Positions 22,381 through 32,194 of a stretch of DNA of 64,000 bases are shown here, one piece after another. The notes beneath the pieces are model-generated. The model saw only the letters and a list, made by a program, of their open reading frames with translations. It searched no databases and was not told the DNA's origin. Within the stretch, counting starts at the first letter, position 1. Every line of letters starts with the position of its first letter. The DNA comes from Rhizobium phaseoli (lineage in GTDB: Bacteria; Pseudomonadota; Alphaproteobacteria; Rhizobiales; Rhizobiaceae): the NCBI RefSeq assembly GCF_003985125.1, contig NZ_ML133571.1, forward strand, positions 124,001 to 188,000, read 5' to 3'. The position numbers were made by a program, and so were the translations under genes.

Positions 22381-23103
22381 TCAATTGTCGGAGACGATGG
22401 TCTTGAGGCCATCGCCCTTCAAGATTTCGGCAAAACCGCCCTTCTCGTGGATCGAGAAGACGATGATCGGAATGGAATTCTCTCTGGCGAGCGCCACAGC
22501 GGCAACGTCCATCACCGCAAGCCCTCTGTCCAGCACTTCCTGGTGCGTCAGACGATCAAACCGCGTCGCGTCGGGATATTTCTTCGGGTCGGCGCTATAG
22601 ATGCCGTCGACCTGCGTGCCCTTGAAGATGGCTTGCGCACCCATTTCGGCGGCGCGGAGTGCCGCGGCGGAATCGGTGGTGAAGAAGGGGTTTCCGGTGC
22701 CGCCGGCAAAGATCACCACGCGTCCCATTGACAGATGATAGAGGGTCGCGCGCTGCGAAAAGCTCTCGCAGATCTCCGGCATGGAGATGGCCGAAAGCAC
22801 CACCGTGTCGATGTTGAGCTTGCGCAGCGAGGTCGCCAGCGCCAGCGCGTTGATGATGGTGCCGAGCATGCCCATATGGTCGCCGGTCACCCGGTCGCCG
22901 CCCTTTGATGCCACCGCGACACCACGGAAGATATTGCCGCCACCGACGACGACGCCGACTTCCACGCCCATATGCCTTGCCTCGGCGATATCCGATGCAA
23001 TGCGGTCCGCCACCGCGACATCGATCCCGAAACCCTGAGCACCCATGAGCGCTTCGCCGGAAGCCTTGAGCAGAACGCGTTTATAGACAGGCTCTAAAGA
23101 CAT
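22381..23103 (-). CDS. pyrH: UMP kinase
   Basis: Phosphorylates UMP to UDP; amino-acid-kinase fold. The 240-residue protein has the nucleotide-binding RVLLKASGEALMGAQGFG start, VGVVVGGGNIFRGVAVA near residue 50, GDHMGMLGTIINALAL, and AGGTGNPFFTTDSAAALRA near 135. It lies downstream of tsf with a hairpin in the 96-nt spacer, in the classical rpsB-tsf-pyrH-frr order. Confidence 0.97.
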   Translation of the reverse strand: MSLEPVYKRVLLKASGEALMGAQGFGIDVAVADRIASDIAEARHMGVEVGVVVGGGNIFRGVAVASKGGDRVTGDHMGMLGTIINALALATSLRKLNIDTVVLSAISMPEICESFSQRATLYHLSMGRVVIFAGGTGNPFFTTDSAAALRAAEMGAQAIFKGTQVDGIYSADPKKYPDATRFDRLTHQEVLDRGLAVMDVAAVALARENSIPIIVFSIHEKGGFAEILKGDGLKTIVSDN

Positions 23104-23142
23104 CTTGGCTCCTCGTAAATTGCCGTGAATGCCCGATACACG

Positions 23143-23172
23143 AAGGGCACCGCGTTGTCACGCGATGCCCTT
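23143..23172 (-). terminator. Stem-loop between tsf and pyrH
   Basis: A 12-bp stem with one mismatch (23143-23154 with 23161-23172, loop of 6 nt) begins 28 nt after the tsf stop. There is no T tract on the minus strand, so it is more likely a partial terminator or RNA-stability hairpin than a full terminator. T-rich sequence follows it on the plus strand, where no gene is convergent. Confidence 0.4.
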
Positions 23173-23199
23173 CTTGTTTTCCCAATTATGGCTGGAAGA

Positions 23200-24126
23200 T
23201 CAACCCTTGACGGCAGCCGCGACTTCGGCTGCGAAATCGGTCTCTTCCTTCTCGACGCCTTCGCCGAGCAGAAGACGGGCCATGCCGGCAACTTCGATCG
23301 GAGCGCCGACGGCCTTTTCAGCTTCCTTGACGGCAACTGCGACGGTCAGGTCAGGATTGATGACGAAAGCCTGCGACAGAAGGGCGACTTCCTCGAAGAA
23401 CTTGCGCATGCGGCCTTCCACCATCTTCTCGATGATGTTGTCCGGCTTGCCGGAAGCGCGCGACTGCTCGATGAAGACGTTGCGCTCGCGCTCGGCGACG
23501 GCGGCATCGACTTCCTCCGGGCGGATCGCCAGCGGCGCGGTCGCGGCAATATGCATGGCGACCTGACGGCCGATTGCGTTCAGGGCTTCCTTGTCGCCGG
23601 TCGACTTCAGCGCGACGAGAACGCCAAGCTTGCCGAGACCGTCGGAAACGGCATTGTGGATATAGGTGGCAACAACGCCGTCCTCGACGGAGAGAGCGAC
23701 CGAGCGGCGCAGGTTCATATTCTCGCCGATCGTTGCGATCGCATCCTTGATCGTGTCGGAAACCGACTTGCCGGATGCCGGGTAGGTCGCGGCCGCAACG
23801 GCCTCGACGCTGCCGTTCGTGGAAACGGCGACCTTGGCGATGCCGCGGACGAGATCCTGGAAGGCGTCGTTGCGGGCGACGAAGTCGGTTTCGGAGTTGA
23901 CTTCGACAACGACGGCTTTGGTGCCTTCGCTCGAAACGCCGATGAGGCCTTCGGCAGCGGTACGGCCAGACTTCTTGTCGGCCTTGGCGATGCCCTTGGC
24001 GCGCAGCCAGTCGATCGCCGCTTCCATGTCGCCATTGGTTTCGGCAAGCGCCTTCTTGCAGTCCATCATGCCTGCGCCGGTCTTTTCGCGCAGTTCCTTC
24101 ACCATTGCAGCCGTAATCTCGCTCAT
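23200..24126 (-). CDS. tsf: Elongation factor Ts
   Basis: Guanine-nucleotide exchange factor for EF-Tu. The 308-residue protein starts [20 protein letters not shown] with the Tsf signature [14 protein letters not shown], followed by the core ([29 protein letters not shown]). The rpsB-tsf spacer is 239 nt. Confidence 0.97.
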   Translation of the reverse strand: MSEITAAMVKELREKTGAGMMDCKKALAETNGDMEAAIDWLRAKGIAKADKKSGRTAAEGLIGVSSEGTKAVVVEVNSETDFVARNDAFQDLVRGIAKVAVSTNGSVEAVAAATYPASGKSVSDTIKDAIATIGENMNLRRSVALSVEDGVVATYIHNAVSDGLGKLGVLVALKSTGDKEALNAIGRQVAMHIAATAPLAIRPEEVDAAVAERERNVFIEQSRASGKPDNIIEKMVEGRMRKFFEEVALLSQAFVINPDLTVAVAVKEAEKAVGAPIEVAGMARLLLGEGVEKEETDFAAEVAAAVKG

Positions 24127-24365
24127 TATCTTCCTCTTGTCGGTTCAAACGGTGGGCCGCAAAGCGCGGCGCGGCACCGGATTGAGGCACGAAATGTACC
24201 TGTATGTATGACAGCGTGATGAAGACGCGTCATAACGAAAACTTATCTGGCGAAGGATGACGCCTCCGCCCTGAAACAGGTAAGGCCGCCGAACTTCGAT
24301 GAGTCGCGAGCGGCCTTCCCCAGTCCATGCAAGCTTTGGCGGAGTTTTCGATCCGCCCGCTTTCA

Positions 24366-25133
24366 TCAGCCTTCGGCTGCTTCTTCGAGAGCCGGCTCGA
24401 CCGGAACTTCGGAGGATGCGCCGAGATCACGGCCGGAAGAGCTCTGCTGACGCGCGATGCCGTCGATGGCAGCGCGGGAGATCAGCTCGCAGTAAAGAGC
24501 GATTGCGCGCGATGCGTCGTCGTTGCCCGGGATCGGATAGTCGATCAGGTCGGGATCGCAGTTCGAGTCGATGATGGCGACAACCGGGATGCCGAGGCGC
24601 TTGGCTTCGTCGATCGCGATCTTTTCCTTGTTGGTGTCGATGATGAACATCAGGTCGGGGGTGCCGCCCATATCGCGGATACCGCCGAGAGCCTTGTCGA
24701 GCTTTTCACGCTCGCGCTCTAGGTTCAGACGTTCCTTCTTGGTGAAGCCCTGGGCTTCGCCGCCGAGGATCTCATCGAGCTTGCGCAGGCGCTGGATCGA
24801 GTTGGAGATCGTCTTCCAGTTCGTCATCATGCCGCCGAGCCAGCGCGAGTTGACGTAGTACTGGGCCGAGCGCTTGGCGCTGTCGGCGATGATCTCGGAC
24901 GCCTGGCGCTTGGTGCCGACGAAGAGAACGCGACCGCCGCGAGCAACGGTGTCGCTGACGACCTGAAGGGCGCGCGACAGCATCGGAACGGTCTGGGCCA
25001 AATCGATGATGTGAATGTTATTCCGATCGCCGAAGATGTACGGCTTCATCTTCGGGTTCCAGCGGTGCGTCTGGTGGCCGAAGTGGACGCCTGCCTCAAG
25101 AAGCTGGCGCATAGAGAAATCGGGCAATGCCAT
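24366..25133 (-). CDS. rpsB: 30S ribosomal protein S2
   Basis: Small-subunit protein S2, first gene of the rpsB-tsf-pyrH-frr series. The 255 residues begin [20 protein letters not shown] followed by [19 protein letters not shown], which is the S2 signature, with [10 protein letters not shown] and [19 protein letters not shown] further on. The C-terminus has an acidic tail. The 233 nt upstream, before the SBP gene ends at 25367, form its leader. Confidence 0.97.
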   Translation of the reverse strand: MALPDFSMRQLLEAGVHFGHQTHRWNPKMKPYIFGDRNNIHIIDLAQTVPMLSRALQVVSDTVARGGRVLFVGTKRQASEIIADSAKRSAQYYVNSRWLGGMMTNWKTISNSIQRLRKLDEILGGEAQGFTKKERLNLEREREKLDKALGGIRDMGGTPDLMFIIDTNKEKIAIDEAKRLGIPVVAIIDSNCDPDLIDYPIPGNDDASRAIALYCELISRAAIDGIARQQSSSGRDLGASSEVPVEPALEEAAEG

Positions 25134-25196
25134 GCCTTTTTATCCTTTTCCGGTTGAACCTCCGCAAGGCGAACAGCATCCTCTTCGAAGATGCCA

Positions 25197-25214
25197 CCGG
25201 GCGGAACAGCCCGG
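25197..25214 (-). other. Hairpin in the rpsB leader
   Basis: CCGGGC and GCCCGG pair around GGAACA, 64 nt upstream of the rpsB start. S2 leaders are often autoregulated by S2 in bacteria; whether this hairpin takes part is inference. Confidence 0.3.
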
Positions 25215-25366
25215 ATTTCTCCCGGACGGCCCCATGCCTTACGTGTGGAATGCCGGTGCCCTTACATCCCGTTCGGCATAAAAGCAAGGAAAACATTCCA
25301 TTCAGCACAAAAACAAGGATTCCGCCGCGCGACACGATGCTTGCCCTGCCCTGCAGATGCCGCCGC

Positions 25367-26473
25367 TCAGCTTGCCGGTGTCGACAGCAGCGACAGCATG
25401 ACGCCTGCATCCGGCATCGGCAGAATGGCGTCGACCTCGGCCGGCAGCATGCTGCCGATGGCGCTGTCGGCATCGCCGGTCGCTGTCCCCAAGGGACCGC
25501 GGAAGCCGTGTTTGGCCCAGGCAAGTTCCTGCAGCCGCGGGCTGGTCAGAGCCTCGATCAGCCGGTTTGCGTTCTCGTCGACGACGATCAGCGGATGCGC
25601 GGAATAGACGGTCGGACGCGGATAGAGCACCACCGGCTTTGCACCCGTGCTCGACTTGATGCGATCCCAGCGGGTGGGATCGGCGAGGATCCATTCAACC
25701 AGCTGATTCTCATAGCCGACAATCATCGGCTCGCCGCCGAGCCCGCCGGCCAGGTACTGGTCGAAAAGCTTTCCCGACGACGGCGATTTGAAGCCCATGT
25801 TGCGGAAGATCGCCTGCACCTTGCCGCCGAACGCGGCGAGATCGGCCGATGTCGCGACATTGCCGCTGAAAAGGCTGAGCACCAGGCCCGCGAACATGAA
25901 GCCGGAATTGGAGCGGTTGGGATCGGTCGAGACGATGCGGGCGCGGCCATAGAGCGAATTGACGCCGAGCTTCGACCAGTCGGCGCCGGCAAGAATCGCA
26001 TCGAGCAGCGCCTTCAGATCGAGCTGATGATGACCTTCGCCGGTCACCGTCACCAGTCCGGCCTTCATCAGCCCGTCGACCACGGGCTGCCAGGAATAGA
26101 CGACGATGGGCGTATTCAGCACGACGCGGTCGTTGCGGATACCGATGCCGTTCTGCCGTGCGATATCGACCATGATCGAAGAGGACGGCCACAGAAATTG
26201 CGGATGCTGCGACAGCAGCGCCTGTTCGCGCACCATCTCGACGGAGCCGGCGACGCGGCTATCCATCGTCACTCCGTAGGCGCCGAGCGCGCTGATGACG
26301 TCGGGATCGGCGAGGAAGGCCTCCTTCTCGCCGCCGACGAAGCCAAACAGCGTTGTGCGGCTGCCCAGCAGGCCCTGCCATTCCGGGCGGTCCCTGACGG
26401 CGAAATAACCGCCGGTGCCGGCGATTCCCGCTCCGAGCAGTCCCACTCCAAAGGCGCGACGAGAAAGGGCCAT
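25367..26473 (-). CDS. Extracellular solute-binding-like protein with twin-arginine signal
   Basis: A 368-residue exported protein. The N-terminus MALSRRAFGVGLLGAGIAGT resembles a Tat signal (SRRAFG followed by a hydrophobic stretch). The rest looks like a type II periplasmic binding fold, with hallmarks such as FLWPSSSIMVDIA and NTPIVVYSWQPVVDGLMKAG. The same WPxSSxxVD element occurs in the SBP part of the lipoprotein encoded two genes upstream (27098-28672), so the two look paralogous. No permease or ATPase gene is adjacent, so transport is not implied. The ATG overlaps the upstream stop by one base (TGATG). Ligand unknown. Confidence 0.82.
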   Translation of the reverse strand: MALSRRAFGVGLLGAGIAGTGGYFAVRDRPEWQGLLGSRTTLFGFVGGEKEAFLADPDVISALGAYGVTMDSRVAGSVEMVREQALLSQHPQFLWPSSSIMVDIARQNGIGIRNDRVVLNTPIVVYSWQPVVDGLMKAGLVTVTGEGHHQLDLKALLDAILAGADWSKLGVNSLYGRARIVSTDPNRSNSGFMFAGLVLSLFSGNVATSADLAAFGGKVQAIFRNMGFKSPSSGKLFDQYLAGGLGGEPMIVGYENQLVEWILADPTRWDRIKSSTGAKPVVLYPRPTVYSAHPLIVVDENANRLIEALTSPRLQELAWAKHGFRGPLGTATGDADSAIGSMLPAEVDAILPMPDAGVMLSLLSTPAS

Positions 26474-27090
26474 CAGCGTCCGATATCCTCTTTGAGCGAT
26501 GCCTGGATCAGGCGCAGATCAGTGTCGAGCGTGCCGAGTTCCTCGTCGACGAGGCTGTCGGCGTAATGAACGAAGGCCTCTTCGAGCTTCACCAGAACGC
26601 CGCGCACCTCCCCCAACTGCTTCGGGTCGGGAACGCGTTTGGCTTCGATCACGGCAAACCCTTCCGCCACCTCGGCGGCGCGCGGCAGATAATAGGAGAG
26701 AAACCGGCGCACGGCATTGGCGCTTTCGGGCTTGGCCTCGACCTTGCGAAAGACGTCGGCGGCGATCTCGGCAAGGTGCCGGACAGCCTTCGCCGCCGGC
26801 TTGTCGGCGATCGCATCGGCGGCGCTCTCCAGCCTTTCAGCAAAGGGAACGGCCGCCTCCAGGAGGTCGCGGGCAAAGGCGACGCGCCCGCTGCCGATGC
26901 GCTTCAAATCGAGTCCTTCGAACAACCGGCGCGGCGCCAGCAGACTGACGAGCCCGGCAAAGACCAGAAGGGCGATGATAGCGGCAATCCAGAAGGGCAT
27001 GCCGGCGACAAAGCTCAACAGCGGTACGGTGATGGCCGCCGCCAGTCCCGCCACGATCCAGTTGCCGTCATTGCCGAGCCAGTTGCGCAT
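26473..27090 (-). CDS. XpaC-like membrane protein (5-bromo-4-chloroindolyl phosphate hydrolysis family)
   Basis: A 205-residue protein with two N-terminal membrane segments (about residues 12-28 and 31-49, WIVAGLAAAITVPLLSFVAG then FWIAAIIALLVFAGLVSLLA) and a long cytosolic helical domain of about 150 residues rich in Ala, Glu, Lys and Arg. XpaC proteins commonly neighbour TelA genes; their biochemical role is not established despite the name. The gap to the upstream VWA gene is 7 nt. The frame is open upstream of the chosen ATG, but that part overlaps the VWA gene. Confidence 0.78.
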   Translation of the reverse strand: MRNWLGNDGNWIVAGLAAAITVPLLSFVAGMPFWIAAIIALLVFAGLVSLLAPRRLFEGLDLKRIGSGRVAFARDLLEAAVPFAERLESAADAIADKPAAKAVRHLAEIAADVFRKVEAKPESANAVRRFLSYYLPRAAEVAEGFAVIEAKRVPDPKQLGEVRGVLVKLEEAFVHYADSLVDEELGTLDTDLRLIQASLKEDIGR

Positions 27091-27097
27091 GCCTGTC

Positions 27098-28672
27098 CTA
27101 ATTATAACCGCGCGCGGTACGGAAGGCGGTGGCGAGATCCGAACCGCCGTCGAATACGCGCGCCGAGGTCTGCTTGGCAAGGGTGTCGAGCTGGTTCTTG
27201 TCGGCGTCGCCGAATGTGATGCCGAAGATCGGTACACGCGGCTCGATCGTGTTCCACTCGCTCATGAAGGCCTGGCTTTGATCATCGGACCTGCCGTCGG
27301 TCATGATGACGATGGCCGGCAGATAGGTCGAGAGCCTGTCGGTTCTGGCGATCTGCTGCAAAGCCCGTTCGGCGCAGGCATACATGTTGGTACCGCCATT
27401 CGCCTTCTGCCTGGAAACCTCGTTCAGCAGCCCCTCCTGCTCCAGGGGATTTCCGCTTGCCGTGAACATGTTGCGCACGCTGCTGTCGAAGGGAATGACG
27501 ATGATCTGGTCGGCCGGCGACCATTGCACCAGCACCCTGCTCGCCTCATCAGGCGTCAGCAGGAAACGCATCGCCTTCTGCAGCTGGTCCTCGCCGTTCC
27601 CCTGCATCGAGCCGGAAAAATCGAGGCAGAGGGCGGTCAGCGACGGTTTGCGCAGCGCTGCCTGATAAAGGGTGAGCGCCTGACGGATGACGCCCGGCTC
27701 CGGCATGCGGATCGCCGTCACCAGCCGGGTCGGATCGAAATTCCAGTTTGGTTCCGGTTTTGGGGCGACGCCGGTCAGCGGAATACGTCGGCCGGTATCG
27801 GCAACGCGTTGCTGCACCGGGCCTGAGCGGAGATAGGTCAGCAGATCGTTGAAGAAGGTCTGGACCTCGGGCCCGCGGCCATGATCGACGAAGCCGATCG
27901 GCGAATCCGCCATAGCCACGCCATCGGCCGGATAGATCGCGTAAAGCGGCTCCTGCGACAGGGCGGCAAGTTTGTCGTTGGTTTCCTTCAGCACCGCCTC
28001 GTAATTCCACATCGCGTCGTAGAGCGTGCCCTTGCCGGCGGAATCGACGTAGAGATCGGCAAGCCAGCCGGAGGAGCCGGACGAGCGCACAACACCTGAA
28101 AGCAGCGCCCGGACGCTGTCCTGAACGTTTTTGTCGTCGAGATCGCCCGGTTCGATTACCGGCTTGTTGCCGAGTGCGCTCGACAGCATGGCGAGATAGG
28201 CGCTGGCGCCCGAATTCGATTGTGTCGCCGAGGTCATCAGGAACCTCAGCGATCCATTTTCGACTGCAGCGAGAATGTCCTTCATGAAGACATCCTTGCC
28301 GATCCAGCCGAGCTGCTCGGCCTTCGACCTGCGCACCCCCAATACCACCGGCGTCTGCGCAATCGAGGTCAGGTTCTTGACGCGGCGCCTGGTGTCGAAC
28401 ATGTCGACCCAGACGCTCGAGGCCGGCCAGACCGCATCCTGGGCGACGCCCTCGTCGCTCTGCAGCGCCAGGCCGATATCGAGCGTGCCTTCGTATTTGA
28501 AGGTACAGATGGCATTCTTCTGATTGCAGAATTCCTCGACGATCGGCTGGAGGACGGTGTTTTCCGAGCCCGACACGATCGAGAACTCCGGCCCCTGGCC
28601 GAAGGGATTGCAGCCAGCAAGGGGGAGAGCGGCAAGAAGTGCCAGGCCCGAAAGCAGCGCTCGCATCGTCAT
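27098..28672 (-). CDS. Lipoprotein with SBP-like domain fused to a von Willebrand A domain
   Basis: A 524-residue protein with a lipobox (LPLAGC, lipidated Cys near residue 21). Residues about 27-310 form an SBP-like region with QDAVWPASSVWVDMFDTR and TSIAQTPVVLGVRRSKAEQL. From about residue 335 there is a VWA domain with a complete MIDAS: DFSGSM, GGTNMYACAERAL and IVIMTDGRSDD. VWA domains bind protein partners through a divalent metal. With TelA, XpaC and the second SBP-like protein it forms a tight operon (8 nt after telA, 7 nt before the XpaC gene). A second ATG 6 nt inside is also possible. Function unknown; a surface or periplasmic sensing or adhesion role is inference. Confidence 0.85.
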   Translation of the reverse strand: MTMRALLSGLALLAALPLAGCNPFGQGPEFSIVSGSENTVLQPIVEEFCNQKNAICTFKYEGTLDIGLALQSDEGVAQDAVWPASSVWVDMFDTRRRVKNLTSIAQTPVVLGVRRSKAEQLGWIGKDVFMKDILAAVENGSLRFLMTSATQSNSGASAYLAMLSSALGNKPVIEPGDLDDKNVQDSVRALLSGVVRSSGSSGWLADLYVDSAGKGTLYDAMWNYEAVLKETNDKLAALSQEPLYAIYPADGVAMADSPIGFVDHGRGPEVQTFFNDLLTYLRSGPVQQRVADTGRRIPLTGVAPKPEPNWNFDPTRLVTAIRMPEPGVIRQALTLYQAALRKPSLTALCLDFSGSMQGNGEDQLQKAMRFLLTPDEASRVLVQWSPADQIIVIPFDSSVRNMFTASGNPLEQEGLLNEVSRQKANGGTNMYACAERALQQIARTDRLSTYLPAIVIMTDGRSDDQSQAFMSEWNTIEPRVPIFGITFGDADKNQLDTLAKQTSARVFDGGSDLATAFRTARGYN

Positions 28673-28680
28673 CCTGTCGA

Positions 28681-29756
28681 TCACGCCTGAGTCATCGCCT
28701 TCTTGAGGTCGATCGTCATCTGCTCCATCTGCTGCTCTGCCTGCGCCCGCTTCCGGCGTCCCTCCTCCTGAACCCGAAGCACGCCTGATATCGTATCGAT
28801 CAGATCCTTGTTCGCCTTGGCGAGCGTCTCGATATCGACGATGCCGCGCTGCGACTGCTGTTCGATTGATATCGCCTGGTCCTTCATCATCTCGGACGCC
28901 TGGCGGATCATATCGTTGGTGGCGTCCGTCACCGCCTTCTGCAACTCGAGCGCCGATTTCTGCCGCGTCAGGCCGAGCAGGATCACCATCTTCTGCTTCC
29001 AGGCCGGCACGGTCAGCGCCGAGGTCGCCTGCAGGTTCTCGATCAGTGTCTCGTCGCCCGACTGGACGATGCGGATCTGCGGCAATTGCTGGATGCCGAG
29101 CTGGCGCGCCTGCTGCAGGTAGAAGACCCGCTTTTCCAGCCGGTCGAGCGCCTGTAGGCTGTCCTGATAGGTCTGCGCCTCCAGCATGCCGCCGCCGGGG
29201 CCGGTCGCTGCCGCTTCGGCCTGCGCCTTCAGCATCGGCAGTTCGGTGCTGCGGAAACGCTCGGCGAACGTCTGCCGGCCTGCACATAGGCATCGAGCCG
29301 CATGATCGATTGCTTGGTTTCCTCATGCAGATCGTCGAGCAGCGCGATGTCGCGCCGCAGCGTATCCTTGTGTCTGTCGAGCTCCAGGCCGATCCGATCG
29401 ATCTGGCCGGCCACGTCCTCGAACTCCTCTTTGAACCGTTCGAGCCGCGCTTTGGCTGAAAGGAATATGCGGCTGAGAAAGCCCTTGTCCTTCAGGGATG
29501 CCGGATCGAGGTTCTTCGACTTGATGATGATGTCGGTCAGCAGGCGGCCGATCTCGCCAAGATCCTTGTTGCGGACCTCGCGCAGGATCCTGTCGGCATA
29601 ATCGCTGACCGACTGCTGGGCGCGGTCGCCATAGACCGAGATGGCGGCGCGGTCGGTGATGTTGATGCCGTCGGAAATGCGGGCGATTTCCGCCGGATCG
29701 GCTGCAACAACCGGCAGGGCGGCGTTCTGAACAGTCGCGAGATCGGTTTCGGCCAT
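28681..29756 (-). pseudogene. TelA-like toxic anion resistance protein, disrupted by a frameshift
   Basis: Two overlapping frames together give one TelA-family protein of about 358 residues. The first (29756 down to 29229) starts MAETDLATVQNAALPVV and covers the N-terminal helical part up to IMRLDAYVQAGR. The second (from about 29270 to 28681) continues in another frame with FAERFRSTELPMLKAQAEAA up to DLKKAMTQA. The break lies near 29268-29274, where one missing base explains the switch (AGR then FAERFRSTELP). TelA proteins are cytosolic helical proteins linked to tellurite and other stress resistance. Whether this is true inactivation or a base-calling error cannot be told from one sequence; the rest of the frame is intact, which hints at a recent change or an error. 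Confidence 0.75.
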
Positions 29757-29956
29757 AAGGCGGGCTTTCCAGGCTTGCGGCGCGTCGTCGTCTGGAGGCC
29801 TATTTTGCAATTACAGGCCCCGTCGCGATGGACTGGCCGCTGGGATCGCACCGATCCGAAGAGCAGGACGACAGAAGGCGACTCAATCATCGCTGGTCGC
29901 CCACACAATAATGAACTTTATGATACAGTTTTATGACAGTGGAAAAGAGCCGCAGC

Positions 29957-30793
29957 TTACTGACAAGCCTCGGCCTTGCGCTCGAGCAGTTCCAGCTTGG
30001 CAAGCTTGCCGGTCAGGACGAAATCGCCGTAATCCATCGTCAGGTCGCGGGTGATGCCGTTCTCATAGAGCTTGAAGGACATGCGATAGACCGGCAGCGA
30101 ATCGGATTTCGCATTCTCGTTGAAATAGGCAATCGTCACCGGCCAGAACGCGGTCTTGGAGAAGGCGCCGGCATTGCCGGCATCGGCCTCCTCGGCAACC
30201 GGCGTCTGCTGCTTGCCGACGATCGTCGTCGTCACCAGCGCCTTGTCGCCGTCATCGGAACCATCGAAGACGCGCGCCTCGAAGAAGCGCTTGCCGTCTT
30301 TGGCGTTCTGGATCACGTCGAGCATGTGCTCCGTGGGAAAGCGGCTTTCGGCCAGCTGCAGTTCGCGGTTCGCCGGCTGCTTGAGATCAACCTTGACGCC
30401 ATCGGGCTGATCCTGAGCGGCACCGTTGACCTCCTTGTCGAGCTGCTCGTCGGTGAAGGATTTGGTGTCGAAGGTGAACTTGCCGTCCTTCAGGTTCTCG
30501 AAGGTCGTCGTCTGCTGGTCGCTGACACGCACGCTGTCGCCGGTGTCGATTTGCGTCACGAAGCGGAAATTCGTGGTGAAGCCCTGGCAATAGTTGCCGT
30601 CGAACTCATAGACCATGCGGCCGAACATGCCGGCGATGCCGGAGCGGTCCGAAGCGTCCTTCAATTCCAGATCGTAGACCGCGCGATGGGCGATGAGGCC
30701 GGTCGCGGCCGCAGCGCTCGCCGCAGGCGCCCCCGCCCATGCATTGGCGGATACGCTGGCAAGAAGCAAAGCGGCAAGCGACGATCGGAACAT
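29957..30793 (-). CDS. eipB: Cell envelope integrity protein EipB (DUF1849)
   Basis: Periplasmic protein of 278 residues with a clear signal peptide (MFRSSLAALLLASVSANAWA). The mature part matches the DUF1849/EipB pattern: GLIAHRAVYDLELKDAS, GRMVYEFDGNYCQGF, and a C-terminal Cys in ERKAEACQ. EipB of Brucella is a spiral beta-sheet protein with a disulfide between a Cys near the N-terminal third and one at the very C-terminus; both cysteines are present here. It supports envelope integrity. It is divergent from the RidA gene. Confidence 0.88.
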   Translation of the reverse strand: MFRSSLAALLLASVSANAWAGAPAASAAAATGLIAHRAVYDLELKDASDRSGIAGMFGRMVYEFDGNYCQGFTTNFRFVTQIDTGDSVRVSDQQTTTFENLKDGKFTFDTKSFTDEQLDKEVNGAAQDQPDGVKVDLKQPANRELQLAESRFPTEHMLDVIQNAKDGKRFFEARVFDGSDDGDKALVTTTIVGKQQTPVAEEADAGNAGAFSKTAFWPVTIAYFNENAKSDSLPVYRMSFKLYENGITRDLTMDYGDFVLTGKLAKLELLERKAEACQ

Positions 30794-30929
30794 TCATTCA
30801 CTCCTGTTGGACTCGGCCGCGATGTTATATGAACTCTTTCGGCCAAATCGAGGCTCGAAGCTGTCATAATAAAGATTCTAGTCTTGATGCATAATTTTTG
30901 AAACATTGACAACAAAAGCGGAGACGAAA

Positions 30930-31400
30930 ATGTCCAATGAAATTGCAGCGCGGCTGACTGAGATGGGGATAACCCTGCCCGAAGCCGCAGCCCCGGCCGC
31001 AAATTACGTTCCCTACGTCATCAGCGGCAATCTTCTCTACATTTCCGGCCAGCTGCCCCTCGAAGGCGGCAAGGTCGCCATATCAGGCCATCTCGGCAAG
31101 ACCGTCGATGTTGCGAGTGGCCAACGCGGCGCCGAGCTCTGCGCCATCAACATCCTCGCCCAGGCGAAGGCGGCACTTGGCGGCAATCTCGGCCGCATCC
31201 GCCGGGTGATCAAGCTGAACGGCTTCGTCGCCTCGGCGCCCGACTTTGTCGAGCAGCATCTCGTCATCAACGGCGCGTCCAACCTGATAGCCGGCGTGCT
31301 CGGCGAGGCCGGCAAACATGCGCGCGCCGCCGTCGGCATGGCCGCCCTGCCACTGAACGCCGCCGTCGAGATCGATGCTATCATGGAAATCGCAGAATGA
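30930..31400 (+). CDS. RidA family protein (YjgF-like deaminase)
   Basis: A 156-residue protein of the long YjgF/RidA subgroup. RidA proteins hydrolyse reactive enamines/imines made by PLP enzymes. The C-terminal HARAAVGMAALPLNAAVEID has the conserved Arg and Glu region. The start MSNEIAARLTEMG follows GGAGACGA; an in-frame ATG-less extension from 30906 is less likely. It overlaps the next gene by 4 nt (ATGA), so the two are coupled. Confidence 0.9.
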   Translation: MSNEIAARLTEMGITLPEAAAPAANYVPYVISGNLLYISGQLPLEGGKVAISGHLGKTVDVASGQRGAELCAINILAQAKAALGGNLGRIRRVIKLNGFVASAPDFVEQHLVINGASNLIAGVLGEAGKHARAAVGMAALPLNAAVEIDAIMEIAE

Positions 31401-32116
31401 CGAATGCGGCCTGGATCAAGGACGTGCCGGTCGCCCATCGCGGCTATCACGACCTCAATAAGCTCGTCTGGGAAAACACGCTTTCGGCCTTTTCGCGCGC
31501 CGTCGAAGCGGGCTTTGCGATCGAATGCGATCTGCACTACGCCTCCGACGGCGTGCCGATCATCTTTCACGACGAGGACCTGCAGCGGCTCTGCAATCTC
31601 ACCGGCGACGTCCGCGAGCGCACCTCCCGCGAGCTCGGGCTGATCGCCGTCGGCGGTACCGGAGACAAGGTGCCGACGCTCCGCCAGCTGCTCGATCTCG
31701 TCCGGGGCAAGGTGCCGCTGGTGCTGGAGCTGAAGGGCCGCGAGGCCGACGACGAGGGCTTTGCCGAGGCCGTTCTCGAGGTGCTTGAGGGTTATGAGGG
31801 CAAGGTGGCGCTGATGAGCTTCGACCACTGGCTGCTGCGCGATCTGAAGGCGCTTGGCTCCCCTTACCCGCTCGGGCTGACCGCCAACGGCAACACACCG
31901 GAGGAGTTCGCAACGCACGCCAAGGCGATGGAGATCGGTCTCGATTTCATCTCCTATTATTATGACGACCTGCCGAACGCCTTCATATCAGGCGAACGCG
32001 AAAAGGGCATTCCCGTCATCACCTGGACGGTGCGCGACGAAGAGGCGCGCCGGCGGACCTTCGCCAACGCAGACCAGATGACCTTCGAAGGCTTCGACCC
32101 GCGTGTGGCGGTTTGA
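31397..32116 (+). CDS. Glycerophosphodiester phosphodiesterase
   Basis: Cytosolic GDPD enzyme of 239 residues that splits glycerophosphodiesters to glycerol-3-phosphate and an alcohol. Active-site landmarks are VAHRGYH near residue 12, ENTLSAFSRAVEAGF with IECDLHYASDGVPIIFHD (metal-binding Glu and Asp, catalytic His). There is no signal peptide, as in UgpQ. It is the second gene of the RidA-GDPD unit. Confidence 0.92.
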   Translation: MTNAAWIKDVPVAHRGYHDLNKLVWENTLSAFSRAVEAGFAIECDLHYASDGVPIIFHDEDLQRLCNLTGDVRERTSRELGLIAVGGTGDKVPTLRQLLDLVRGKVPLVLELKGREADDEGFAEAVLEVLEGYEGKVALMSFDHWLLRDLKALGSPYPLGLTANGNTPEEFATHAKAMEIGLDFISYYYDDLPNAFISGEREKGIPVITWTVRDEEARRRTFANADQMTFEGFDPRVAV

Positions 32117-32194
32117 CGCTCGCTTTTTGGCCAAGATCATGCGCAGATTGAGCGAGAGCCGAACCGTCCCTCCACCAGGCTTCGCATTTGCCCC

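Noticed and set aside
25367..26473. ABC importer for the SBP-like protein
   Set aside because: No permease or ATPase gene is adjacent, so a transport assignment is not supported.
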